From NCBI GenBank assembly GCA_030180135.1, contig CM058230.1, forward strand, positions 64,685,419 through 64,749,418: 64,000 nt of DNA, written 5' to 3'. This DNA is from Orychophragmus violaceus (taxonomy: Eukaryota > Streptophyta > Magnoliopsida > Brassicales > Brassicaceae). Below the pieces are notes generated by a model. The model saw only the letters and a list, made by a program, of their open reading frames with translations. It made no database searches and was not told where the DNA came from. Below, in pieces: positions 43,329 through 54,769 of the stretch (positions are counted from its first letter, which is position 1; every line of letters starts with the position of its first letter). Made by a program: the position numbers and the translations under genes.

Positions 43329-43939
43329 TGAAAAAAACCTGACGGGATAGGATAAACTGATCGCGGACTGATCCTATGCACCGTGGGACAGTCGCGGTGC
43401 ATGAAAAACCAAGGGAAGTATTGAGATGAAGACATTACGTGTTCAGTATTAAGATGAACTCACATTCATCTAAACTGAGCAAATGAATACTGGTTCGTAC
43501 AAATAAGCAGTACAAGTGATATATTATCAAACCTAACTTGTCTTGGACTACAAGCAAGAGGGGATTTCGAAATTGGTCTCCTTTTAGACCTTATGGAACG
43601 TTGGATTCAAATTGGAGAGTGAGACAAAAAGTGGTCCATGAATAGTCACATGTTCCCTCTTTAATTTGAACCAAAGAGAGCTGTTATTTATTGTCTGTGT
43701 ATTGTCTTTTCTTTTACTTGTATTTTCGTGTTGTATTGTGTTTTTTTGTGTGTCTATTTAAAGATCATACCTTGTAACTAATCAACCAAGGGAATCTGGT
43801 TTATCTCTTCCCAAACCTCTCTACTCTCTCTAAATACAAATTCTCATGTTCTTCACTTTCTCTCGGGTTCTTCATCAATATTTAGTTATAATCTTTGATT
43901 CTTACGAATCAACACTCTCATTTTTTTTATATTTCAACA
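43329..43939 (+). repeat. Putative 3' LTR of the older element that hosts B
   Basis: It follows a purine tract, TTTAGGGGGAGGG (about 43316-43328). It begins TGAAAAAAACC, has a TATA-like TCTATTTAAAGATC (about 43754), and ends TATTTCAACA. No partner LTR or target duplication was found, so the limits are tentative. Confidence 0.4.
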
Positions 43940-45079
43940 GTGACAATGTTGTTTCCTATTCTTCGGGAATGAATCGTCATAATACTGATTACGCGTCAGA
44001 TTCTTATCCACACTCACAAATAGCCAGTCTTGTGTTTAGTAATTTTATCATATATGGAAATACGCCAAATATTTTGTAATATTTAAGCATATGATTTAGG
44101 CATATGCATGATAAATAAAGACAAACGCGAAAGAAATGGTCTCCGGTCACTATAATATAAGTTTCATTTATATATTGATCAAAAACGATGAATGTAAATC
44201 GATACACAATAGATTTCATTTCATATTTGACGAGAGAAAAAAGTATTATATACTCATTTTGGGGTCATTTTCGTATAAATGGCTACTCAGAAACACCAAC
44301 TTATATTAATGGGAAGGCTTAGATTATCTATAATATTTCAAGGACCGGGTGGATTAGGTGCACGTGGTTGTTATTATAAAACTGATGCGCGCGATTCACG
44401 CTACTGTGCATACCCTTTTTTATTATCAACCCTATTACAATCATACATTTTACATCATAGATATATAAAATATAACACGCCAATTACAAAATTCAATGCG
44501 AATTATGCGTGCCAACGAGTGTTTTCTAAAGACTTTCTATTTAAATCAATTAAAAAATTGCAAGGATATGATTGTTAAGATATACTAGTTTGAAAGAAAA
44601 AAATTAAGGCTAAAAAGAGTATGGAGATAGAATATAGTAGAGCTAAAAGAGTAAGTTAACTCCGTTTACCTCGCAGACTGGATATGGGGTTGGTAGTTAT
44701 CTTAGGCGAACTGAATGGTATCGAAATAAGGCGATCCACATAGCGGTTAGTGGACAATGAAACTTCAAAGATGAATATTTAGTGGTGAAGCTAGATAGAA
44801 GGTTCACGACCACGACCACCTTTTCTATAGTTTTCACTACCACTTACTAAGGTCTATGGCATCTTTTGGATCTTTTATACTGATTTAATTGACCTTCATA
44901 TTTTATTCTTTTGAGGGGATGCATCCCCTTCATCACCTGCAAACACTTTCAAAGCAAATAGAGCAAACAAGTTACTACCAAGTACATCACCTTGCTTAGT
45001 CTTATTAGTGACTAGAAAAGGTGAAATAGTTGAAATAAATAATCGACTCGGTTAGAAGGCTAAAGGAAGAATAAGTTTC
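43940..45079. other. Unrecognised AT-rich DNA
   Basis: A 99-codon frame at 44279-44578 (start MATQKHQLILMGRLRLSIIF) is open, but its composition is not protein-like and I recognise no domain. Nothing else is visible. Confidence 0.3.
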
Positions 45080-46245
45080 TGCTATAATGGCGCCTTGATG
45101 CAAGAAGTATCAATAGTTACATGCTCATTTTGGTCACTCATTGCAGTATTTATTAGAGAAAGACTATGTGACATAGCAGACATGGAGTTTGAGGTGTTGA
45201 CTGCTTCAGTAAGAGTAGCTACTTCAGTGGGAAGAGAAGGAGTTGTAATAGTGACTGGTACACAAATTGAAGCAGTCTCCAGAGAATGAGCAGAGGTGAC
45301 AAATGACAACAGTTTTTGAGCATATTACAATCACATCAACATCTGTTGGAGCAACCTAGTGATTAAGAAGGCATTACAACTCTTTATGACCATCTTGGCC
45401 ACATCTATCACATTTTGATGGAACCAAGAGTATTCAACATCACCAAGGATGCAATATCTTTCTTATCCTTAGTTTCGATCTAATGATGGAAGCCTTTTTA
45501 TATCAATACTTCAACCAATATCTTTGCATTTCCCATCAAATTTGGATCTAATATAGGTTTTTGAGTGAGAAGCGGTTCGTCTAAACCTAAAGCTATCCAA
45601 CTAATTCTCTCAAGAGGATACAAACGGTTTGGGATATAAAACAATGTAACCTAAACATGGACTGAAGAAATTTCAGGCATAGCTAATGTTGCTTTGGGTG
45701 TCCAAGGACTGACAAACAATATTTATTCATCTACATGCCATAATCGGCGTTGTAGAACCCAAGCTCTAGTGGCAGCATCAGTTATATGAAACATATAAGA
45801 TGATTGACCTAATTTACGGGTAATGATTTTAAATTTCTTACCCCAATTACGATTAGCAACTGCTTTAATGAGACCTCCAGAAGGCGTGCTGCAGCTGAAG
45901 AACTGACCAATTACATACTCCTTGTTCTGAAGTCCCTCCTCGAGAACATGGTTTGTAATTTTGATCATAGGCATACCATCTTCTAGGTAGGTTGGAGATT
46001 TGGTGTGATAAATATTTGAAGTTTTAGGTTCATCTTAGCAGCCCAAAAAAATTGTAAACGTCCATCTTCCTTAAGACCAGGGAGTGGTTTTTTTGTCTTG
46101 ACTTCTGAACTATGGAGTCCCAAGAGGATGGGATTTAGGAATCGAGTCCACCTATGTAGTGAGATTTGGTGGCTTGGCCCAAGATCCAATAGAAGGGACA
46201 AAGGAAGCAGTAGCTGTTTCTGGTGGGTTAACATCCTGAGCTATA
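45080..46245 (-). pseudogene. LINE ORF1 relic (DUF4283-type, gag-like)
   Basis: Reading leftwards on the minus strand, the relic gives: a Pro/Ser start with KTKKPLPGLKEDGRLQFFW (around 46090); IGQFFSCSTPSGGLIKAVAN with RNWGKKFKI and ITDAATRAWVLQRRLWHVDE (45900-45725); PWTPKATLAMPEIS (about 45700); and GNAKILVEV (about 45530). This order matches the DUF4283 domain of plant LINE ORF1 proteins, which bind element RNA. Several stops and frameshifts break it. The segment nearest 45080 is Ser/Thr-rich. No reverse transcriptase or poly(A) tail was found. Confidence 0.6.
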
Positions 46246-48365
46246 ACTGTGAGAGTCGAAACTCTCACAATAAAAATTTGAATAAACACACGAAACAATG
46301 ATCCAAAGATGGTTTTTTATTACTCATTTTTTCGGAAAGCGGCGTTTACAATTGGAGACTGAGAGCAAAATAATCTAAGTGATTCTACTATGTCAAAAGT
46401 TGTTTTATGTATGAACAAGTCTTCTACTTGTATAGTCGTGTATTGTCGGTACGGAGAGAATATATTTCTATATTCTCGAATATACATCCTTATATATATT
46501 ATTTCTTTTAAAGTTATCCTCCTTTTTCCTTTCAGAATTATCTTCTATTCTTTACTTTTCCTGCTCAGAATGACCTTCTTATGGCTTGATTTTTTTCTTC
46601 CGAATTAAGACCATGACGCTTTTATTCTTCTTCAACCCAGATATGTTGCCTCAACTAATCAATGGTCTTGACTGACTTTGGTTTACTTCACGGCTCGACG
46701 GGTTCAGGGCTTGGACGATTTAAGATCGGATAGTGAGGCGGCACGCATGCATGGATTATGTCCGAGCTGTTTTTGGTTTTAAAACAGGGCGTGAGTACCA
46801 GAACGCTTTCACTAGACTTGCGGGATCTTACGCACCCTAGATTCCTGATAACAATAAATAAAACATGCAGACTCTCTGGGAATCTAACACGCAAGACCGA
46901 CAAGGTCAACAGGATAAACAACACAGTCATGACACCCATTCTATCCCGCAAGTCCTATTACTAACCTCCATATCACCCGACCTTACCCAGTTTTGTACCG
47001 GTCTAGATATCTAACAAACTCACCCGGCCCCGTACCGAGGTAAGTAACACACAACGCGTTTATTCGGCCCAACACCGGAATATACTAAACATCACAATCA
47101 ATAGACTATCCAGCCCAACACCAGTGTAGTCAATCAACAAGCCTGCACAACAGTCACACAACATCAATCACCAAAATCACACAATCAATTACTTAAGTTA
47201 AACATGCCTTTAATTTCTATCTCATCTTAATTCATTCATTTCGCTACATTGGGATTAGTGGGTTACTAATCCCATAGACGGCTTATTTCTCAATTAACAC
47301 CTTTAATATCTCTCATCCCTAAATATATTTTAAACTCCTCGATCCAGCAGATTGAGATTAGTAAACTTACTAATCTCCTGACGTCTCATTGTTCTTTAAT
47401 TAGATCCATTTAACCCGATAACCCGTCTATTATCTATTGGACCCACCCCATCATTATATTATATGTTTGTTAGGTATTTTAATTCCGTATTTTAAATCAC
47501 TCATAATTCCTCATATATGTATATTCATTAGTTACGTTCTTACTATAGTATATATGCATATAGGTCCTAACATGCCGTTCTGCAATGAATGCATCACTTA
47601 ATAACAATTAACAGTATAACAAAGCAATAACAAATATAAACTATCTAGCATGCATATATTAACCTACTCATTTTAGCTCAACAATCGGGCCATTAATCAA
47701 CCTAACGGATCTAACCACATTACTCAAACAGGCATGCAACCTAGAACTACGGTTTAAGGTTCCTGGTCTACATGACCTAACTAATGCATAATTAACCGAC
47801 TCATAGTGTATAAGAGTGACAGATAATGGGGTGACGGAACTCTCGAACCCCCGAGACCAAACTGCAACTGCTCCCAAACCCTTCCCGAACTGAACCGGAT
47901 GAACTCCTGAGCTTAAACCAACTTAACCGAAGGATTGACCAAGATTAAACCGAAAGTTTACCAAGACCAAACCAGCGTTGAAAAACCCTAGCTGAAATCA
48001 GCGAGAAGAAGGCGCGTTGACCGCGGCTGAAGGAGACAGTTCAGATGTTGACTAGCGGTAACTCTGACGTTGACCTACGACAGAGGAGCGTTGACCGGCA
48101 GGAAAAAGGTTTCTCCCTCGAGGTTTACCCCGGTGAGCTTGGCTGGCAATGAGAGAACCGAAAAGAGGAGCACGGCAAGAGAAAGAAGAGCTCACAATGA
48201 GCTATCTTCAGCGGCAACGAATGGTTCTGGCAGCGGCGACACAGCTCTGGTGTGGCTTCTGGCGGTGGTGGCTGTCTCCAACTAGGTATCTGGTGATAGC
48301 AGAGACCAAAGAGAGAAGAGTTACCGGCGGCACACGATTGAGGAGGGAGAACTCACAGCGGATAG
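46246..48365. other. Unrecognised DNA upstream of element D, with hairpins and TTGACC boxes
   Basis: No supported gene. Two hairpins with the shared stem GATTAGT/ACTAATC lie at 47251-47273 and 47354-47377. Five TTGAC(C/T) boxes in one orientation lie at 47935-48096. The DNA continues after element D at 63450, where it becomes GC- and GGCGGC-rich. It may be LTR or 5' UTR DNA of another element, or a gene edge. Confidence 0.3.
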
Positions 48366-49045
48366 TGTTGGAATTGTGTCCAGTAATCTCGGTACTGTCT
48401 CTAGAAAGTAAGAGTATGTCAAAGATCAGACATAAGTCATATAATACTGGGGATCATGATGGCTTGCTAGAGTCCGCTCATGATCTATAAGTCTTGGACT
48501 TATTGCCTTTATTATATGATCCCATATGGGTCACACGCCTAAGCTAACAGGAAAACGTGTAGGAACGGTTTAGCAGGAGTACGGTAAAAGTGCTAGGCAT
48601 TTACTGTACTTAGAGAGAATAAAAGGTTTGGCAACTGTGTGTCGATCGATGCATACAATGCATCGATCGATGCAGTGCGCAAACACCGACGAGTTAATTG
48701 GTATTTGGGCCAAATGGCCCAAACGGAACCGGATAAGTTTTATAAATAAAACTCGAGTTCAGAACCAAAATAACCCTAATCTGAGCCGTCAACTCTCTCT
48801 CTCCCCTGCGCCGGTTTCTCCCAGTGGCCTAGCAGCCTGCTTCCTGATTGGTGTGCGTGTGTGAACCTATGGAGGAGTTATCTCTCGGTGGCTCTCTGAT
48901 CTCTGACCTGTTCTTCATATTTCCGCTGCATAAAAGGTAACAGGTGAGATCTATATTGTTTCTATTCAAGAGAACCTAGATCTGGCATGTTTAGGATCAA
49001 GTAATCTGATGAATTGAATCAGGATTAACACCAAAAGATCCATCA
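48366..49045 (+). repeat. 5' LTR of element D
   Basis: Starts TGTTGGAATTGTG and ends GATCCATCA. It has the paired CGATCGATGCA motifs, as in B. It differs from the B LTR at a few sites, such as CCGGATAAG. Confidence 0.93.
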
Positions 49046-49046
49046 G

Positions 49047-49059
49047 TGGTATCAGAGCC
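49047..49059 (+). promoter_or_regulatory. Primer binding site of element D
   Basis: TGGTATCAGAGCC, one base after the LTR. Confidence 0.9.
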
Positions 49060-50661
49060 ATTGGTTCTGGTTTTTCTTGTTTAGATTCAGTTTAGAATTG
49101 TTTCCTTGTTTAAGAAGTGTTTTGAATCAACTACTGATAAGATAAATCACTTAAGCAACAAGGAATTGAAACCTAAACACATTTGAAATCGCAAAAATCC
49201 AAGCTATATTGATTTGGAAGAATGCGATTTTCATTAAGAAGTATCGGCTGTGATCGCGATGCATCGATCGATGCGATCGCATGATCGGTCGATGCAACCA
49301 CGAGAGATCGCATTGCATCGATCGATGCAATGTAAGGATCAATCGTTGCAGTCGCGAGAGATTGACCGCGATCGCATGGATCGTTCAAACGATCGCATGG
49401 ATCTCGCAAGAATCTCTCGGCCAAACCTGATAACCGTTCGTGCATGCGTGAGAGCATCGATCGATGCAGGATCGATGAACGATCGTTGCAGGATCGATGC
49501 TGAGAGCATCGATCGATGCGGTTAGGGTTTAGACTCGGTTTAATTTAATTAAAATTAAACGTCTCGGTTTAATAAACAGATTTAATAATTTTATTAAGTC
49601 TGGTTAAACCGGGATAAGAAATCCAATGTCGAAAGAATTATTGGATTTAGTGCCTAAACCAGGATTTTCTAATTTGATTTGGTTGGACCAAATAAATTGA
49701 GAAAATCCGGTTTAGTAAATAACCGGTTGACAATTGTGGTCATCGTAGTAATTAAAATTTGGTTAGACCAATTTTAATGAACCAGACCGGTTATGTCATT
49801 TAATTGGACAATTGGGTCATGTCTTGGACATGGACCAGTTCTTGGGCCTCGGGCCAAGAAGTTAAAACAATTGGGCCAGTTATTTGAGTCTTTCTTCAGA
49901 TCAATTTAAAATTTATTTTATAAAATTATAAAGTCAATTTTAAATTAAAGTTTCCGAAATTTTGAAATTAGAAAGTTTCTTAAAATAGAAGTTTCTGGAT
50001 TTGCGGGTTTTGGATTTTTAAGAAATTTCTAAAGTTAGAAAGTTTCCGGTTTTAGAAAGTTTCCAATTTTAGAAAGTTTCCAAAAATAGTAGGTTTCCAA
50101 AAATGGAAAGTTTCCCGAAATAGTAATCTTCTATTTTGGGAATGAATTTTAATAAACCTACGAACCTCAAATAATATCAAGCGTTGGATGTCTTGTCCAG
50201 GCTATGTCAGCTGTCAAAGCCCATTCAATTGCATTCATGGCCTTACAGTGTGAGGATGTCTGTTTTTGCGTGGGTATGACAGTTTGTGATTCATAAATGT
50301 CATTGGGAGTCCCAGACATTAATGATTACATGACTGTATAGTCTGGTTTTCTTGACTAGGCCATCGGGAGTCCCGGGCCTTGAGACATCAGAGTGGATTG
50401 GGCCTCGGGCCCAGATTCACAACCAAGAGTTATATCACGGATATAATTAGCCGATATAGGGCTTACCGATATAAGCTAAGGTTGGGTGACGGCCAGTGGC
50501 CCACTTTAATCTTAGTTATATGTGGATCTTGGAATCATTATATTCTATTGAGGGTAACTGATGTTATTGAATATAATGCGTGATTAATCATATTAAATTT
50601 TAATACGGGATTAATCATATTGAACATATTAACTAAAATCCTTTTATCTTAATTTTCAGTT
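49060..50661 (+). other. Element D leader
   Basis: Noncoding. It holds the GATCGATGC array at 49243-49523, then the conserved leader with the GAAAGTTTCC array (49944-50130). It is nearly identical to the B leader. Confidence 0.75.
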
Positions 50662-51675
50662 ATGACTGGCACAAACAATCAAAACACTTTCTCGATCCGG
50701 TCTGTCCTTAAGATGGACAAGCTGAACGGATCAAATTTCTTGACTTGGTCGCGGAACCTGAGGCTAGTCCTCAGACAGGAGAGAAAGGACTATGTCCTTG
50801 AGAGAGCTCTCCCCGTGAGGATCGGGTCCAACGCTTCTCATGCAGTATATGATGCTTGGAATAAGCATTATAATGATGCGGTAGATGTGCGTGGTCTGAT
50901 ATTGGCTACCATGGACTCAGACTTGCGGAAGCAATATGAGAACATGGAGTCGCCAATAGAGATGATCAGCAGCCTGAAATTAAAATTTCAGGAGCAGATA
51001 AGGGTGAAGAGATACCAGTTGGTTAAGTCTCTCACTAGCTGCAAGCTACCAAATGATCATCCAGTGAGTCCTCATGTCAGTAAAATGATGGGTTACATTG
51101 ATAACCTGAGGAAACTGGATTATCCAGTTAGCCAAGAATTGGCAACTGAAATCATTCTGCAGTCACTGCCGTCAAGCTATGATAAGTTCAGAAAGAACTA
51201 TATCAAGAAAGGCTTAACGAAGACGCTGACTGAACTGCATGATATGCTCAAGACAGTTGAGCCAAACGTGAAGAGTACCCTGTACAATCTCATGAATGAG
51301 AAGGGTAGGTTTACTAAACCTAATGCTGACAAGGGTGAAGACAAAGTTGTCCAGATTTTGAATCATGGCAAGCGTGTGTCTTCTGAGCCCGAGTCAGATA
51401 CCTCTTACGTTGGTAAGTGCTGCTACTGTAAGGAGACAGGGCATTGGAAGAGAGATTGCATTAAATTCATGGAAGATGATGAGGAGATAAAGTCGATGTA
51501 TGAGACTACTTCCTCAGGTATTCATGTTATTACTTCAAGTTCTACCTTAAAGGTATTGGATACTGGTTGTGGCACTGATATTTGTGATAATATGCAGAGC
51601 AACAGTAGAACGTTGAAGGAAGGGCAAGTGAAACTACATGTCTGGAAGGAGCTTGGGATGCTGCCTCAGCCGTAG
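50662..51675 (+). CDS. Element D Gag (open, 337 aa)
   Basis: This is the same protein as the element B Gag, starting MTGTNNQNTFSIRSVLKMDK. It has the UBN2-type capsid region, the zinc knuckle CCYCKETGHWKRDC and a single LDTGCGTDICDNM protease start. It is shorter than B because the 75-bp duplication is absent and three codons are missing in NMQSNSRT. Both copies remain open from end to end while the adjoining pol does not. This suggests gag is used or was lost too recently to decay. Expression is not shown by the sequence. Confidence 0.8.
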   Translation: MTGTNNQNTFSIRSVLKMDKLNGSNFLTWSRNLRLVLRQERKDYVLERALPVRIGSNASHAVYDAWNKHYNDAVDVRGLILATMDSDLRKQYENMESPIEMISSLKLKFQEQIRVKRYQLVKSLTSCKLPNDHPVSPHVSKMMGYIDNLRKLDYPVSQELATEIILQSLPSSYDKFRKNYIKKGLTKTLTELHDMLKTVEPNVKSTLYNLMNEKGRFTKPNADKGEDKVVQILNHGKRVSSEPESDTSYVGKCCYCKETGHWKRDCIKFMEDDEEIKSMYETTSSGIHVITSSSTLKVLDTGCGTDICDNMQSNSRTLKEGQVKLHVWKELGMLPQP

Positions 51676-53284
51676 GGTTTTTCACTTATAGATCCCTTTT
51701 GAGGCTTGGTTTTGTATTAAGTAATTGCTACAATGTACCTGCTTTAAAGCAGAGTTGTCTTTCATTTTCTTGTAAGAATTTGAATGTTTTTCATTTTGAT
51801 AAAAGACAAGTTTTGTTCTTTTGATCTTAATGAAATATTAATTGTAGCACCCTATTCATGGAATGGGTTTTATATCTTAAACCAAAGAGTGCCTAAATTT
51901 AACATAAATACCGAATTGGTTTAAATCTGATGAATTAAACCTGATTTTTCTTGGCATAAAAGTCTTGGTCACATAGAGTAAGTCAGATTCAGAAATCCCA
52001 TAGTCATGGACTGTTGGGCTCATTTGATAAAATATCTTATGAGACTTGAATTCTGTTTACTAGACCAAAAGATAAAGGGCCTATCTTAGCCGAGCTAGAG
52101 AAAAGCCCAAAGGCTTATTGGACCTGGAACATGCTCATGTATGTGGCCCAATGAGCAGTAATGCCAGAGAAAAATCTCCTGTACTTCATTGTCTCTACTG
52201 ATTACTTCAGTGAGTGTGACTGTGTTCATTTGATGAGACACAAGTCGGAATTCTTTGACATGGTCGAAAGAGTTCCAGAATGAAGTATAGGATCTGAATG
52301 ACAAAAGTATTAAGACTCTGGATTAAATCACGAGTGAGAATACTTAAGTCATTGATTGTGTGATCATCTCAATGAGTGTGAAATCGTTTCACAGCTCATT
52401 TCTCCTGAAAACCTGAAGGTGTTTCTGTGAGAAAGAATCAGATCTTATTAGAAATGATTAAAGATGAGTCACACGAATCTTCCATGATATTATTTAAGAA
52501 TAACGCTCTAAAATATCTAAGTTTACGCTGAAATAGTTCCACAAATATCGGTTGAAAGACACCACGTTAATGTGGATTGGAATCGATCCAAATTTGTCTT
52601 TACTGAGTATTTGTAGTTGTGCTACTTCGCTGGTTGTCCTAGAGAAACTAAGGCTTGTTACTTTTACGTCCAATCTGTTTTCTAAGAAGGGAAGTTATTT
52701 TCCAAGAAGAACAGTGGGAGTAAAAGCATAACTCGAAGTTTTCTTAGGGAAACCAAGGCTCGGTACTTTTACGACCATTCTGTTTTCTAAGAAGGGAAGT
52801 TACTTTCCAAGAAGAACAGTGGGAGTAAAAGTACAACTCGAAGAAATTCGAGAAATACAGGAGGCTGCTTTACCTATTGAGGGAGAGCAGCGGAAGGATT
52901 TACAGATTTCTGTAGAATCTACACCTGTGGAGCCTGAAGTTCGCAGATATGAATGAATCAGTTACTAATCAGAGAGTGATTTCTCGTCATTAGTTGAACC
53001 TGATAATCATTGAAAGTTCGCATGATCTGATGATCATTGAAAGCGACGAATCTGCGAAATTCAAAGAAGCGAAAGTAAGCCCGGACTCCGAAAAATTACA
53101 TTTTATGTAAGTTAGCTTCATCGATCCATTCATGGATGGAAGCAAACATATCGGAGTTGGAATCTTCGTTCTGTTGAAGTAGTCAAGGTTTTGACTTGAA
53201 CAGGAACGAAGCGGAACTGTGTGTTTACTAATAGATTAGTGGGAGCGATATTGCATTTCTCATAGTGTATGTCGATGACATACT
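51676..53284 (+). pseudogene. Element D pol relic, left part
   Basis: Integrase and RT fragments with the same stops, indels and AAGAAGGGAAGTT duplication (52680-52830) as B. It breaks immediately after TATGTCGATGACATACT (YVDDI), where element C inserted. Confidence 0.85.
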
Positions 53285-53912
53285 TGTTGTAAGTTTCGGT
53301 TGATCCTGATTCAATTCTCATATTGATATCAACCTAAACATGCATTAGATCTAGGTGTTCTTATTTAGAATCATATGATCTCACCTTTTACCTGTTTGTT
53401 TGGCAGCGGAATTGAGAACAGGTCAATGATCAGGGAGATACACCGAGAGATGGATCCTCCAAAGGCTCACACACGCAATCACCGGAAACTGGCTGCTAGA
53501 CCACAAGGAGGCTGGCGCAGAGAGAGGAGAGAAATCGCGGCTAGGGTTGGGTTCAGGGAGAAGAGAATTGGCTTTTAGTCATTTAAAAGCCTTCTCTTTC
53601 CCTTTTGGGCTTTTGGGCCCAATCTGATTAAATTCCATTTAATCAGACCCATTAGTCTTTCTCTCTTAGTACGACAAATGCCTAGCACTTTTGTCGTACT
53701 TCTGCTAAGCCGTTCCAACATTATTTCCTGCTAGCTTAAGCGTGTGACCCATATGGGATCATACAATAAAGGCAATAAGTCCAAGACTTATAGATCATGA
53801 GCGGACTCTAGCAAGCCATCATGACCCCCAGCATTGTATGACTTATGTCTGATCACTGACATACTCTTACGTTATAGAGACAGTACAGAGATTGCTGGAC
53901 ACAATTCCAACA
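53285..53912 (-). repeat. 3' LTR of element C
   Basis: On the minus strand it starts TGTTGGAATTGTGTCC and ends GAAACTTACAACA. The adjoining polypurine tract, AAGTGGGAGAT on the minus strand, is at 53913-53923. Confidence 0.93.
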
Positions 53913-54769
53913 ATCTCCCACTTGAACTGGAATCTCTGTATTCATAATCCCTTTCGTCTCAATATCTCGATTAGTCATAAGGCAAGATTAGTGTCATCCT
54001 TATAAAGCCTAATCTTGTTCATCGGACTCTGATTTGATACTGACAATCCAAACGACTCGGGAAAGTCCGTTTGAGCATGGCCATGCGTTTTCCAGTATTC
54101 AAATCTCCGATTGGCCTAGAGATATTCACTCCATTTATATTGGAGGGACAAATCCCATCTTGTTCCATCACTGTAAACTACTCATTTCATGATGTACCCA
54201 AACAAGGTCCTTATAGCTATCGCAGAACGATAGCGTTAGACAATGATCAAAGTGCATCAGTCCATATGCAGTCACATGCATGCGAACTCAGGTCTAAGGA
54301 CTATACTCTATAGTCGTAGTAAGAATCTCTTATGACACAGATATAAATATCCTGAAGAGTTCTTATTAGCGGGTCTTGTCCGGTCGTATGTTCCCAACAT
54401 ACACCTATGTACTGACTTTGATGCCGAGCATCTATGACACACTGAGACTTTGTCATAAGTCACGTACCAATCCAATCTTACACGGTTGTTGGTGTTCCAA
54501 TTTCAACAACCTTCGACTAGGGACAGGATGATATAAAACATTTATCAAATATAGGATCTCATGATCAAGCTAAATGACTTCGATGACTCAAGATCAAATC
54601 ATTTACTTCGATGACCTATAAAATGGTTCATATCATTTTGGAACGATTATTTCATCACAGTTAAAATAATCTTGAAATAATAATTTCATTAAAACATAAA
54701 TAATAATGTTTTACAAGAACATATCAAATAACTAAAATAAAGCTCACAAAACTCCCACTCAAATTTAGA
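53913..54769 (-). other. Element C 3' noncoding region
   Basis: About 860 bp with no gene. It closely matches the 3' regions of A, B and D. Confidence 0.8.

Noticed and set aside
44279..44578. 99-codon frame as a host gene
   Set aside because: No recognisable domain, AT-rich surroundings, no supporting splice or promoter context; kept only as a note in the unrecognised region.
53375..53578. 67-codon frame on the plus strand in both element C LTRs
   Set aside because: Antisense to the element and confined to the LTR; a compositional frame.
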